Assembly: GCA_016234555.1 (NCBI GenBank)
Contig: JACRBJ010000044.1
Coordinates: 1-64,000 of the forward strand
DNA from: Chloroflexota bacterium
GTDB lineage: Bacteria; Chloroflexota; Anaerolineae; Anaerolineales; Villigracilaceae
Reading direction: 5' to 3'
Length of the DNA stretch: 64,000 nt
Part shown: in pieces, positions 52,451 through 61,668 of the stretch
How positions within the stretch are numbered: the stretch's first letter is position 1
Layout: the number at the start of each line of letters is the position of its first letter
The notes under the pieces: model-generated
Seen by the model: the letters and a program-made list of their open reading frames with translations, nothing else
Told to the model about the DNA's origin: nothing
Database searches by the model: none
Made by a program: the position numbers and the translations under genes

Positions 52451-53719
52451 ATGAAAAAATTCTTTTCGAAATTCTCGCGCAAGACATGGATCATTGCAGG
52501 AGTCGTGGTTGTCATCCTGCTTGTAGTTGTCTTCCTACTCACCAGGAATGGAGACCAGCAGACATCCGCCTTTCAAACTGAACCCGCGGAGCGCGGAATA
52601 GTACAGGCGACGGTGGGAGCAACGGGCAGCGTGCGTGCAAAACAAAGCGCCATCCTTGTCTGGGAAACCACGGGTCTTGTGGAAAAGATCAATGTCGGCG
52701 TGGGCGACCAGGTCTCGAAGGACGATGTGATTGCCAGTCTTGCCAAGTCCTCGCTTAGCCAGAGCGTGATCCTCGCCGAAGCCGACCTTGCCAGCGCAAA
52801 AAAGGCTTTGGAAGACCTGCTCGACTCCGATACCGCCCGCGCCCAGGCGCTGCGCGACCTGGACAAGGCTGAGGAAGACTATAAGGATGCCTTCAACTAC
52901 CGCAAGGGACTAAACGGCAGGATCGACATTGCCGATGTTTACCTTGACAAGGGCGTTCCTAAAGTGCGTTATTACAAGGGCTATGCCGATGCGGAAACCA
53001 TTGCCGACGCCGATGAAAAACTGGCTCTGGCGGAGGCACAGCTAAACGACGCCCGCCGCAACTACGAGCGAGTCAAGGATGGAGCCGACCCTGCCGATGT
53101 CTCCGCCGCCGAGGCGCGGGTGGCAGCCGCCCAGTCCACGCTGGACATGGCGCGAATCATCGCTCCCTTCAACGGCACGATTACTCAAACCAGTTCTGCG
53201 GTCGGCGACCAGGTTTCCGCAAGCACGGTGGCTTTCCGCGTGGACGACCTTTCGCACCTGATGGTGGATGTGCAGGTCTCGGAAGTGGATATCAACACCG
53301 TTTCCCTCGGACAGGATGCAACCCTGACGTTCGACGCAGTGCTTGGCAGGTCAGATCACTACCACGGCAAGGTGGTCAAGGTCAGCCAGGCGGGTGACAC
53401 GGTATCGGGCGTGGTCAGTTTCACCGTCACTGTCGAATTAACCGATGCAGATGAATCCGTCAAACCCGGTATGACCGCCGCGGTCAACATCATCGTCGAG
53501 GAAGTGAGCGATGTCATTTTGATCCCCAACCGCGCAGTAAGGTTGGTGAACAACGAGCGCGTGGTGTACCTGTTGGTGGACGGAATGCCGAAGAATGTCC
53601 AGGTCAAGCTTGGCTCCACCGACGGCATCAACAGCGTCCTCGCGGAAGGCGACATCAAGGAAGGCGATCCAATCATTTTGAACCCACCTTCGATGAACGG
53701 GGGACCGTTTGGAGGCTAA
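52451..53719 (+). CDS. HlyD/MacA-like efflux adaptor
   Basis: The 422-residue protein has one N-terminal helix (residues 11-30, WIIAGVVVVILLVVV), a barrel-sandwich hybrid with ATGSVRAKQSAILVWETTG, a coiled-coil hairpin (about 85-215) and the beta-barrel domain with VGDQVSASTVAFRV. The order is that of MacA/HlyD adaptors. The ATG at 52451 is behind GGAGAACACC; one at 52415 would precede the ribosome binding site. It is followed by an ATPase (1-nt gap) and a permease. Confidence 0.9.
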   Translation: MKKFFSKFSRKTWIIAGVVVVILLVVVFLLTRNGDQQTSAFQTEPAERGIVQATVGATGSVRAKQSAILVWETTGLVEKINVGVGDQVSKDDVIASLAKSSLSQSVILAEADLASAKKALEDLLDSDTARAQALRDLDKAEEDYKDAFNYRKGLNGRIDIADVYLDKGVPKVRYYKGYADAETIADADEKLALAEAQLNDARRNYERVKDGADPADVSAAEARVAAAQSTLDMARIIAPFNGTITQTSSAVGDQVSASTVAFRVDDLSHLMVDVQVSEVDINTVSLGQDATLTFDAVLGRSDHYHGKVVKVSQAGDTVSGVVSFTVTVELTDADESVKPGMTAAVNIIVEEVSDVILIPNRAVRLVNNERVVYLLVDGMPKNVQVKLGSTDGINSVLAEGDIKEGDPIILNPPSMNGGPFGG

Positions 53720-53720
53720 C

Positions 53721-54419
53721 ATGGACTGGGTGATCGAGGCACGTGACCTCACAAAAACCTACAAAATGGGCGAGATCGAAGTCCACGCCCTGAACGGCGT
53801 TTCGTTTACGATAGCGCGCGGTGAGATCGTTTCCATCATGGGACCTTCGGGTTCGGGCAAATCCACCATGATGAACACCCTCGGCTGTCTGGACAGACCC
53901 ACTTCCGGCGAGTACATTCTCGACGGGGAGGCGGTCGCCAACATGACGGACGATCAACTGGCGAGCGTCCGCAACCGCAAGGTTGGATTCGTCTTCCAAA
54001 GTTTCAACCTGCTCTCGCGCCTGACAGCCATCGGCAACGTGGAGCTTCCCTTGCGCTATGCGGGACTTACGGAAGGACGCCGCGACCGCGCAAAAGCCGC
54101 CCTCGAAGCGGTGGGACTGGGAGACCGTATGACCCATCGTCCGTTTGAACTTTCCGGCGGACAGCAGCAACGCGTGGCGGTCGCCCGCGCCATTGTCAAC
54201 GATCCCGCCATCATCATGGCGGACGAACCGACAGGCAATCTCGATTCCAAGGTCGGCAAGGAGATCATGAGTCTTTTGCTGAACCTGAACAAGGATCGCG
54301 GGACGACCCTCATCATCGTTACCCATGACCCCTTAATTGCGGCGCAAACCCAGCGTGTGATCCGCCTGCGCGACGGCGAACTCGATCAATCTGAAGGAAA
54401 CGGAGGGAACAAGCAATGA
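53721..54419 (+). CDS. ABC transporter ATP-binding protein, MacB type
   Basis: The 232-residue ATPase has Walker A GPSGSGKST, Q-loop FVFQSFNLL, signature [14 protein letters not shown], Walker [13 protein letters not shown] and H-loop IVTHDP. The start ATG at 53721 is behind GGAGG, and the permease gene overlaps its stop by 4 nt. In this class the ATPase drives a MacB-type mechanotransmission export system. Confidence 0.94.
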   Translation: MDWVIEARDLTKTYKMGEIEVHALNGVSFTIARGEIVSIMGPSGSGKSTMMNTLGCLDRPTSGEYILDGEAVANMTDDQLASVRNRKVGFVFQSFNLLSRLTAIGNVELPLRYAGLTEGRRDRAKAALEAVGLGDRMTHRPFELSGGQQQRVAVARAIVNDPAIIMADEPTGNLDSKVGKEIMSLLLNLNKDRGTTLIIVTHDPLIAAQTQRVIRLRDGELDQSEGNGGNKQ

Positions 54420-55672
54420 GCATCGGACAAGCTCTTCTCGAAGCCCTCGAAAGTTTGAGCGGCAACAAAATGCGCTCCGGATTGACAGTGCTTGGCATCG
54501 TTATCGGCGTTGCCGCAGTTATCGCCATGCTTGCGGTCGGAAACGGCGCGCAGGCATCCATCACTGGCTCCATCAGCAGCATCGGCACAAACCTGTTGTT
54601 TGTCTTCCGCGGTGGACCCGAACAGGGCGGCGGTGGGCCGGGCGGCGGCAACAGAAGCAGAAATACCCGCCCGTTGACCCTGGGAGACGCGGAAGCCATT
54701 GCCGACCCATTTGCCGCGCCTTCCGTGGCGGCGGTTGCGCCTTCGCTTGAAGGCAATGGGCTTCTTGCATACGGAGGCGAAACCACATCCACAAGTATTT
54801 CCGGCGTTACCGCCGCATACGCATCCGTCCGCAATATGGAACTCGCCGAAGGGGAATTCATCAACGAGGAACACATCAACGGGCGGATGTCGGTTGTCAT
54901 CCTGGGACCCGACACGGCGGACGCCCTCTTTGGGCGCCATGACGGTCTGGTCGGCGAGACCATCCGCATCGAGGGACAGCCTTTCCGCGTGATCGGCATT
55001 TTGGTCGCCAAGGGCGGCGGCGCATTCGGCAGTGAAGACAATGCCGCCTACATCCCGTTCACCACCGCACAGGCGCGCCTGCTCAAACGCGGTTCGCTCG
55101 ACCAGGTGGATATGATCTTCATACAAGCCACCAGCGCTGAGACCGTGACCTCGGCATCGGAAGAAATCTCGAACATCCTGCGCCAGCGCCACCGCACACC
55201 CGTCGGTGAGGACGATTTCACCGTCTTCACCCAGCAGGATTTCCTGCAAACCTTTGAAACCATCACCGGCGTATTGACCATCTTCCTCGGCGGCATCGCG
55301 GGCATTTCCCTGCTCGTGGGCGGCATCGGCATCATGAACATCATGCTGGTTTCGGTGACGGAACGCACGCGGGAGATTGGTCTGCGCAAGGCGTTGGGCG
55401 CGCGCAAACGGGACATCCTGCTCCAATTCCTGACCGAGTCCTCGGTGCTTAGCCTGGTCGGCGGCATCATCGGAATCCTGTTCGGCTGGCTGATCGCGTT
55501 CATCGTCGGGAAGGTTGCCACTGCGACGGGAACTGAGTTCATCCCCATCGTTGGCACGGACGCCATCCTGCTTTCGACCAGTTTCTCGGCAGCCATCGGT
55601 CTCTTCTTCGGGATCTATCCCGCCAGCCGCGCCGCAAACCTCGAACCCGTGGAAGCGCTACGTCACGAGTAA
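54416..55672 (+). CDS. MacB-like ABC permease (FtsX domain)
   Basis: The 418-residue permease has an N-terminal helix (SGLTVLGIVIGVAAVIAM), a large extracytoplasmic domain (about 45-270), and three C-terminal helices with the FtsX signature GGIGIMNIMLVSVTERTREIGLRKALGA. A Gly/Arg/Asn-rich stretch (GGGGPGGGNRSRNTRP) is notable near residue 70. It is the export part of the three-gene MacA-ATPase-permease operon. No TolC-like channel is nearby. Confidence 0.92.
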   Translation: MSIGQALLEALESLSGNKMRSGLTVLGIVIGVAAVIAMLAVGNGAQASITGSISSIGTNLLFVFRGGPEQGGGGPGGGNRSRNTRPLTLGDAEAIADPFAAPSVAAVAPSLEGNGLLAYGGETTSTSISGVTAAYASVRNMELAEGEFINEEHINGRMSVVILGPDTADALFGRHDGLVGETIRIEGQPFRVIGILVAKGGGAFGSEDNAAYIPFTTAQARLLKRGSLDQVDMIFIQATSAETVTSASEEISNILRQRHRTPVGEDDFTVFTQQDFLQTFETITGVLTIFLGGIAGISLLVGGIGIMNIMLVSVTERTREIGLRKALGARKRDILLQFLTESSVLSLVGGIIGILFGWLIAFIVGKVATATGTEFIPIVGTDAILLSTSFSAAIGLFFGIYPASRAANLEPVEALRHE

Positions 55673-55681
55673 GGCGCAAAA

Positions 55682-56398
55682 ATGAAAAGGTCATCGCAGA
55701 CGATTCGCCTTGCCATTGTCCTGCTCCTCGTCCTTCTGGCTCAGGCGTGCGTACAGCTCAAGGCTGGGACTCCACCTGCCGCGCCCGTCAACCCTGACGG
55801 CGGGACACCCGCCGCCCAGGAGGTTGTCAACCCGCTCCCCACGCCGACAGCCACCTTCGAGCTTCCGACTCCCACCGCAGCGCCAACCCAGCCTTCGGCA
55901 ACTCCCGCCCCCAGTGTGACGATCACCGCAATCAAGGGAAACCTTTTCATCCGCCGCGGACCGGATATGGCGTTCAATCCCGTCGGCGTACTTTACAAGG
56001 ACACGAGCGCAAAGGTCATCGCGCGTGACGTGCTTTCCGATTGGGCGCAGATTCAAATCCCGAACTCCGGCGAAACCGGCTGGGTATCCACTCAAACCAG
56101 CTACTCACAAGTCGAAGGCAGCCTGGAAGACCTGCCCGGATTTACAACCACCGAATGGCCCCTCGCGGCATATCTGCGGAATTGCACCCACCATCGCATG
56201 TACGTCCCGGAAGCTGACATGGTCATCCCTTCGTCGTATGAATTTCCCGACAACGAAGTCTGGATATACCCCGGAACCTACACCGTCCTCGACATCGACG
56301 TAGCCGGCGACCCCGAAGTGCTGGACTTCACCATCAGGGAGGGGGAAAACGTGGAAATCCGCTGGGACGGGTCCGGCGAGAAACGAAAATGCCCGTAG
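55682..56398 (+). CDS. Lipoprotein with SH3-like domain
   Basis: The 238-residue precursor has a lipobox (LAQAC, Cys23), a Pro/Thr-rich linker (about 30-78), and a bacterial SH3-like domain reading VTITAIKGNLFIRRGPDMAFNPVGVLYKDT and WAQIQIPNSGETGWVSTQT. A further domain of about 80 residues follows. It is outside the membrane and probably binds cell-wall or protein ligands. The gene is 9 nt behind the MacB-like permease and may belong to its operon. Confidence 0.8.
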   Translation: MKRSSQTIRLAIVLLLVLLAQACVQLKAGTPPAAPVNPDGGTPAAQEVVNPLPTPTATFELPTPTAAPTQPSATPAPSVTITAIKGNLFIRRGPDMAFNPVGVLYKDTSAKVIARDVLSDWAQIQIPNSGETGWVSTQTSYSQVEGSLEDLPGFTTTEWPLAAYLRNCTHHRMYVPEADMVIPSSYEFPDNEVWIYPGTYTVLDIDVAGDPEVLDFTIREGENVEIRWDGSGEKRKCP

Positions 56399-56512
56399 TC
56401 TGGAATTCAAGGTGACAGCATGGCTGCCACCTTTTTTGAACCCTTTTGCGATATTTACGATAAAATCAAACCACCGGCAATTTTTCATCAGATATAAATC
56501 AGGAGATATTCC

Positions 56513-58009
56513 ATGCCCAACAAACTCAAGACCCTCAAAACTCTGCTTGGCGAGGTGGCGGACCTGCGCCAGATTCTAGCTGTGCTGGAATGGGATCAGA
56601 ATGTGAACATGCCGCCCGGCGGCAGCGAAGCGCGCGGACAGCAGCTCGCCTCGCTTGGCAGGATCGCCCACGAAAAAGCCACCTCGAAGAAGCTTGGCAA
56701 ACTGCTCGATGAACTCAAATCCGAATTCACGGATCCCGATACGGATGAAGGCGCGCTGGTACGCGTCACCGCCCGCGATTATGAAAAAGCCGCGCGCGTG
56801 CCGCCAAAATTCGTCGCCAAACAAGCCATCATCACCACCAAGGCATTCGAAGCCTGGGTCGAGGCAAAGGGCAAGTCCGACTTCTCCATCTTCCGACCGC
56901 ACCTTGAAAAAGTCGTCAAGCTGGCGCAGGAATATATTTCCTTCTTCCCGCCCGCCGACCATCCCTATGATACCCTGCTCAATGATTACGAGCCGGGCAT
57001 GAAGACCGCCGACGTGCAGGCAATTTTCGACGCCCTGCGCCCGAAGCAGGTGGAGTTGATCAAAACCATCAAGTCTGCCAAACAGGTGAAGGACGATTTC
57101 CTCTACAAAAAATACAGCGAGGAAAAGGTCTGGAAATTTGGTGAAACGGTCATCACGCAATTCGGCTATGACTGGAGCCGCGGCAGGCAGGACAAGGCGC
57201 CGCATCCCTTCCAGACGACCTTCAGCGTGAACGACACGCGTATCACCAACCGCTTCGAGGAAAACAACCCGTTTGCCACGCTGTTCAGCGCCATGCACGA
57301 GGCCGGTCACGCCATGTACGAGCAGGGCAGCAACCCAGCCTACGAGCGAACCCCGCTTGCGGGTGGGACGTCGCTTGCGGTGCATGAATCCCAATCAAGG
57401 TTGTGGGAGAATTTGGTTGGGCGTTCGCTTCCGTTTTGGGAGCATTTCTTCCCCCTGCTGAAAAAGACCTTCCCCTCCAAATTGGATGGCGTTAAGTTGA
57501 AGCAGTTCTACAAAGCCATCAACAAGGTCGAACCGACCCTGATCCGCGTCAACGCCGACGAAGCCACCTACAACATGCACGTCATGCTGCGACTCGAACT
57601 GGAGATCGGCATGGTGGAAGGCAAGTTCGCGGTGAAGGACCTGCCCGAAATCTGGAACGCCAAGATGGAAGAGTATCTCGGCATTGTCCCGCCGGACGAC
57701 GCGAAGGGTGTCTTGCAGGATGTCCACTGGTCGAGCGGACTGATGGGCTACTTCTCCACCTACGCGCTCGGCAACATGATCTCGGCGCAGTTGTGGGAAA
57801 AGATCAACGAGGACATCACCGACCTCGATGAGCAAATCCGCAGCGGAAAATTCGACGCCCTGCTGGGCTGGCTGCGCGAAAAGATTCACATCTACGGACG
57901 CAAGTATGACCCGCAGGACATGGTACAAAGGGTGACCGGCTCGAGAATCAACCCCGATGCCTACGTCCGTTATCTGACCAAGAAATATAACGCCATTTAC
58001 GAGTTGTAA
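56513..58009 (+). CDS. Carboxypeptidase Taq family (M32) metallopeptidase
   Basis: The 498-residue mainly helical enzyme has HEXXH at His262-Glu263-Ala-Gly-His266 (MHEAGHAMYEQG), the third ligand Glu in the following AVHESQSRLWEN, and a Taq-type tail (GRKYDPQDMVQRVTGSRINPDAYVRYL). M32 enzymes remove C-terminal residues from peptides and need zinc or cobalt. The length and C-terminal end are normal. The ATG at 56513 is behind AGGAGATA. Confidence 0.93.
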   Translation: MPNKLKTLKTLLGEVADLRQILAVLEWDQNVNMPPGGSEARGQQLASLGRIAHEKATSKKLGKLLDELKSEFTDPDTDEGALVRVTARDYEKAARVPPKFVAKQAIITTKAFEAWVEAKGKSDFSIFRPHLEKVVKLAQEYISFFPPADHPYDTLLNDYEPGMKTADVQAIFDALRPKQVELIKTIKSAKQVKDDFLYKKYSEEKVWKFGETVITQFGYDWSRGRQDKAPHPFQTTFSVNDTRITNRFEENNPFATLFSAMHEAGHAMYEQGSNPAYERTPLAGGTSLAVHESQSRLWENLVGRSLPFWEHFFPLLKKTFPSKLDGVKLKQFYKAINKVEPTLIRVNADEATYNMHVMLRLELEIGMVEGKFAVKDLPEIWNAKMEEYLGIVPPDDAKGVLQDVHWSSGLMGYFSTYALGNMISAQLWEKINEDITDLDEQIRSGKFDALLGWLREKIHIYGRKYDPQDMVQRVTGSRINPDAYVRYLTKKYNAIYEL

Positions 58010-58029
58010 AAAAACGGCATCCCGCATTT

Positions 58030-58067
58030 TTTTGGAGTCAGAAGTCCCCAGGCTTCTGACTCCAAAA
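58030..58067. repeat. Perfect GAGTC-type hairpin, 15-bp arms
   Basis: TTTTGGAGTCAGAAG and CTTCTGACTCCAAAA are exact reverse complements with an 8-nt loop, 20 nt behind the M32 gene. It may act as a terminator, but has no following T-run. The stem core GGAGTC matches the hairpins at 4691 and 47480. Confidence 0.75.
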
Positions 58068-58103
58068 CCAATAAGTATCTCTGCAGGATGTTGATTCCAG
58101 CCC

Positions 58104-59027
58104 ATGAAATATAAAATCCCGACCCTTGTTTTGCTGTTTGCGATTCTCTCCGCCTGTTCGCAATCGGCGGTGGAGGTTCCAACCCCGCAGCCACCGAACT
58201 ACATCTCAACCGTCGTCGCATTGACCGGGCAGGCTGCCTTTGAAACCGCCACCGCCCTGGCTCCCCTGCCAACCGAAACTCCCACCCCGACGGAAAATCC
58301 CGTCCCCACCACACCGCTTCCAAGTCCCACGCCAACCTTCGAGCCGGGCTTCACGGAATTTGCACAAATCCGCTTCATCGCGCCGGGACCGATGTCCAGC
58401 CTGGTCTCGCCGATCAACCTGCAATTGCTGTTGATTTCGGGCGAAAGCGAGCTGGTGCGGATCGACCTGCTTGGCGAAGACGGGCGCATCCTGCAACGCA
58501 TGTTGGAGCGCGTACGGCGCGAGCCAGCCGGCGGCGTGTACCGCAATTTCGACCTTGAATTCGAGACCCGCGCCGTATCCGAAAGAGGATACATCCGCAT
58601 CAGCACAAAGGATGACCGCAGGCGCATCCAGGCACTCAACACCATGCCGGTGCTTTTATATTCCATCGGCGAGAACCAGATCACCCCAATTGGGAACATG
58701 ATGTACGAACGTGTCATGTACGAAGGATTGGAGGAGGGGGATGAAGTCTTTGGCGGAACGTTGAACCTGAAGGGACGCTTCTGGCCCTTCAACGAACAGC
58801 CCGTCTTTTTGGAAATGACCCAGCCCGACGGGAAGGTTGTTTCATCCCGCATGTTGGATTTCGAGGGGATCGACACCCAATTCTTCGAGACCACCCTTCC
58901 CTACAAAATCACGGAGCCAACAATGGTTCGGCTCTCCATCCATCAGGACAGCCTTGAACTCCCCGACGACCCGGAGTTGGGACAATCCATTTACGTCCAC
59001 ACCATGGAGTTGATGTTGTACCCGTAG
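58104..59027 (+). CDS. Hypothetical lipoprotein with Thr/Pro-rich linker
   Basis: The 307-residue precursor has a lipobox (LSACS, Cys18), a long Pro/Thr-rich linker (about 55-88), and an outer region of about 215 residues with a beta-rich pattern (FIAPGPMSSLVSPINLQLLLI, YRNFDLEFETRAV). The domain was not recognised. It is the last gene of the plus-strand run and ends before a bidirectional terminator at 59099. Confidence 0.65.
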   Translation: MKYKIPTLVLLFAILSACSQSAVEVPTPQPPNYISTVVALTGQAAFETATALAPLPTETPTPTENPVPTTPLPSPTPTFEPGFTEFAQIRFIAPGPMSSLVSPINLQLLLISGESELVRIDLLGEDGRILQRMLERVRREPAGGVYRNFDLEFETRAVSERGYIRISTKDDRRRIQALNTMPVLLYSIGENQITPIGNMMYERVMYEGLEEGDEVFGGTLNLKGRFWPFNEQPVFLEMTQPDGKVVSSRMLDFEGIDTQFFETTLPYKITEPTMVRLSIHQDSLELPDDPELGQSIYVHTMELMLYP

Positions 59028-59098
59028 CCTGGAGGCCATCAGTTTGCTGATGTGAACGGCACCCGCAGGGCGAGTGAGCTGTCCGATTCCAAAATCAA

Positions 59099-59133
59099 AA
59101 AAGTCCCCTCATCGAGTTGATGGGGGGACTTTT
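59099..59133. terminator. Bidirectional terminator between convergent genes
   Basis: AAAAGTCCCCTCATC and GATGGGGGGACTTTT form a 15-bp stem with one G-T pair and a 5-nt loop. The A-run on one side and T-run on the other make it a terminator for both the lipoprotein gene (plus) and rplY (minus). Confidence 0.82.
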
Positions 59134-59147
59134 CAATCCGTAAAAGG

Positions 59148-59819
59148 TTACTTCTTTTCCGGTGCTTCTTCTTCCTTCTTGCCGCGCTCCACGCTGAGAC
59201 CCGGGGCTGCCGCCTCGGCGCCAGCAACCACCTCGGCGCCTTCGCCTGCAACAGGTTCCTTCTCTTCCTTGGCGAGCGTGGCGATGATCACAATCTCATC
59301 CTCGTCATCCAGCCCTACAACGTTCGCGGGAAGCGGGATATCCTTCACGCGGACGCTGTTGCCAATTTCCTTGATGGAGGAAATGTCAACGCTGATGCGT
59401 TCGGGAAGTTCGGTGGGCAGACACTCCACTTCGAGCGCTTCCATGCGGTGAACCAGCACGGCGCTGAAATCCTTCACAGCCGAAGCGACGCCTGTAAACA
59501 CAAGCTGCACCTTGGTGCGAATCTTTTCGGTCAGGTCGAGGGCAAGGAGGTCGACATGTGTCAGGTTGCCCTTGATGTAATTCCGCTGCTTCTCGCGCAC
59601 GAGCGTCGCGTATTCCTTGCCTTCCACGTCAACCGTCACCAGCGTGGACGAGGTCAGCTTGGAAAACACCAGCCCAGCTGAGTGCGCTTCCAGTGAAATG
59701 GCAATCGGCTCGACGTGACGACCATAGATCACCGCGGGCAGTTGTCCCGCGCGGCGCAAAGCCTTGACCTGTTTGCCGGTCACGCTGCGTTTTGTTGCCT
59801 TTAATACGAACTTTTCCAT
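59148..59819 (-). CDS. rplY: Large ribosomal subunit protein L25 (CTC family)
   Basis: The 223-residue protein has L25 N-terminal domain MEKFVLKATKRSVTGKQ and RRAGQLPAVIYG, then the TL5/CTC domain with VQLVFTGVASAV and EVECLPTELPERISVDISS. It binds 5S rRNA. A Glu/Ala-rich charged tail (about 185-223) is an extension typical of this group. I start at 59819 behind GAGGAGTAAAG. A candidate promoter and a leader hairpin lie upstream. Confidence 0.93.
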   Translation of the reverse strand: MEKFVLKATKRSVTGKQVKALRRAGQLPAVIYGRHVEPIAISLEAHSAGLVFSKLTSSTLVTVDVEGKEYATLVREKQRNYIKGNLTHVDLLALDLTEKIRTKVQLVFTGVASAVKDFSAVLVHRMEALEVECLPTELPERISVDISSIKEIGNSVRVKDIPLPANVVGLDDEDEIVIIATLAKEEKEPVAGEGAEVVAGAEAAAPGLSVERGKKEEEAPEKK

Positions 59820-59924
59820 CTTTACTCCTCGGACGCCTCTCACCGCGCCATTTGCGGTTACCTTCGTCCTATGAAATGAATTTCTGAAAAGCGGCTGCGC
59901 CGCTAAACATTCAGGGCAGAAAAC

Positions 59925-59944
59925 GTGCCTCCTCGCGGAGGCAC
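59925..59944 (-). promoter_or_regulatory. Leader hairpin upstream of rplY
   Basis: GTGCCTCC and GGAGGCAC are perfect 8-bp arms around a TCGC loop, in the roughly 145-nt leader between the candidate promoter (59972-60000) and the rplY start. It contains the GGAGG sequence and could influence expression or terminate readthrough from folD. Confidence 0.55.
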
Positions 59945-59971
59945 AATGTCAATCGTTCAATGGCGGACTGC

Positions 59972-60000
59972 ATTTTATACTTGGGCGGGTGTTTCGTCAA
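59972..60000 (-). promoter_or_regulatory. Candidate promoter for rplY
   Basis: On the minus strand TTGACG (60000-59995), 17 nt and TAAAAT (59977-59972) match the sigma-A -35 and -10 boxes closely. This lies just behind folD and upstream of the rplY leader hairpin. Confidence 0.55.
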
Positions 60001-60047
60001 GTGATTTTTTGAATTGCTCTTTCACCGTCTTCGTCGGCTTGAGCCGC

Positions 60048-60926
60048 TTACGGGTCTTGAATTTCCGCCGCGCGGAAGGTGTTTTGCATCAGCATGGCAA
60101 TGGTCATTGGACCGACGCCGCCGGGGACGGGAGTGATGAAGCCAGCCACTTCCTTCGCCTCGGCAAAGTTGACGTCGCCCACAAGGCGCTGTCCGCTCTT
60201 CTTGGTGGAGTCAGGGACGGCGTTGATGCCCACGTCGATGACTGCTGCACCGGGCTTGATCCAGTCACCGCGCACCATTTCAGTACGACCAATCGCCGCG
60301 ATGACGATATCCGCCTGACGGACGGTGCCGGGCAGGTCCTTCGTCCGTGAGTGGCAGACGGTGACGGTGGCGTTCTTACCAATCAACAGCAGGGCGGCGG
60401 GCATACCGACGATGTTCGAGCGTCCCAACACAACCGCGTTTGCGCCTTCGATTTTCACACCCGATTTTTCGAGCAGGTAGATGCAGCCGTAGGGAGTGCA
60501 GGGCACGAACAAAGGCTCACGTCCCTTCTGTGCCAGGCGACCGATGTTCAACGGGGAAAAGCCGTCAACATCCTTCTCGATGTTGATGAGCGAAAGCACG
60601 CGCTCTTCGTCGATGTGGGAGGGCATGGGCAGTTGGACGAGGATGCCGCTAATGCCTTTGTCTGCGTTCAGTTTCCTGACCAGCGCCTCGACCTGATCCT
60701 GGGTGGCGTCGGCAGGCAGGTGTTCGCTGACGGAGCCCATGCCAAGCTCCTGGCAGGCTTTTCCTTTGGACGATACATACGCCGCCGAATCGGGGCGGTC
60801 ACCAACCAGCACAGTCGCCAGCGTGGGTTTGGACTTGCCAGCCGCTGTGCGCTTTGCAACAGCCGCCGCAACCTCTTCACGCACCTGTTGGGCAATCAAT
60901 TTTCCGTCGATCAGTTGAGCCGTCAT
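60048..60926 (-). CDS. folD: Methylenetetrahydrofolate dehydrogenase/cyclohydrolase
   Basis: The 292-residue bifunctional enzyme interconverts 5,10-methylene- and 10-formyl-THF. It shows YVSSKGKACQELGM with the catalytic Lys region, GILVQLPMPSHI, the VLGRSNIVGMPAALLL NADP loop and PVPGGVGPMTIAMLMQNT at the C-terminus. The stop is 48 nt before the rplY promoter. Behind AAAGGAGCA it starts with MTAQLIDGKLIAQQ. Confidence 0.96.
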   Translation of the reverse strand: MTAQLIDGKLIAQQVREEVAAAVAKRTAAGKSKPTLATVLVGDRPDSAAYVSSKGKACQELGMGSVSEHLPADATQDQVEALVRKLNADKGISGILVQLPMPSHIDEERVLSLINIEKDVDGFSPLNIGRLAQKGREPLFVPCTPYGCIYLLEKSGVKIEGANAVVLGRSNIVGMPAALLLIGKNATVTVCHSRTKDLPGTVRQADIVIAAIGRTEMVRGDWIKPGAAVIDVGINAVPDSTKKSGQRLVGDVNFAEAKEVAGFITPVPGGVGPMTIAMLMQNTFRAAEIQDP

Positions 60927-61011
60927 GGCTTGCTCCTTTTATGTGAAATATCACATAAAAATTATACAGGCAGTCCGATATTTCGGCAGGTGACACTTAT
61001 CCTGCCTGATG

Positions 61012-61668
61012 TCATGGTTTCAGCGCCACAAAGTTGTCGAAGATGATGTCCACGCCGGACTGGTCGAAGGTCCCAGCCAGCAGACCCACGTCCCCAGCCT
61101 TGAGCGTGGAATCCTGCACCGAGGCGACCTGGAAGCCGTTGACGTAGAACGTGAGCGTCGTCCCCGCGCAATCCGCCCGCAGGTGGTTGACTGCCATCCC
61201 GGTATTGATGGCACTGTTTGCCTGCATTTCACTTTGACCGAGCAATACGCCCTGTCCGCCGGCAAAAACGCCAATGCCGTAGAAGCCATCGCTGGTGATC
61301 ATGAAGAAGTAATAGGTATCCTTCGTAACGCGGCAGACCAAGCCGATGCGGTTCGAGTCGGGACCGCCCAACTTCCCCGCATCCACCTCCATGCGGACAT
61401 CGGCAAAATTCTGCTGGGGCGTGGACCAGAAGTTCGTGTTCAGCGCATTGACCAGGATGCGGTATCCCGAGGCGTTGTAGTCCATCGCGCCTTCGGGAGC
61501 GAGGAACCCTTTCCTCCATCCTGAAACGGGGCGCGAGAAGTCATCCTGAAAAAGCACGCTCCCCGAAGCTTTATCCAAATCCTGCGGCGTGGAAGTTCCA
61601 GGTGTGACGGTGCTACAGGCTGCAAGCAGAAATGCCAGCAGGGCGAGCAGGGAGGAGAGTCGGTTCAT
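61012..61668 (-). CDS. Putative lipoprotein with concanavalin-like domain
   Basis: The 218-residue precursor has a lipobox (LLAACS, Cys18) and an outer beta-sandwich with FQDDFSRPVSGWRKGF, ADVRMEVDAGKLGG and DIIFDNFVAL, resembling LamG/laminarin-type or DUF1080-like domains that bind carbohydrate. Catalytic residues are not obvious. The ATG overlaps the lgt stop (ATGA at 61665), so the substrate-like lipoprotein and the lipoprotein-modifying enzyme are co-expressed. Confidence 0.7.
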   Translation of the reverse strand: MNRLSSLLALLAFLLAACSTVTPGTSTPQDLDKASGSVLFQDDFSRPVSGWRKGFLAPEGAMDYNASGYRILVNALNTNFWSTPQQNFADVRMEVDAGKLGGPDSNRIGLVCRVTKDTYYFFMITSDGFYGIGVFAGGQGVLLGQSEMQANSAINTGMAVNHLRADCAGTTLTFYVNGFQVASVQDSTLKAGDVGLLAGTFDQSGVDIIFDNFVALKP

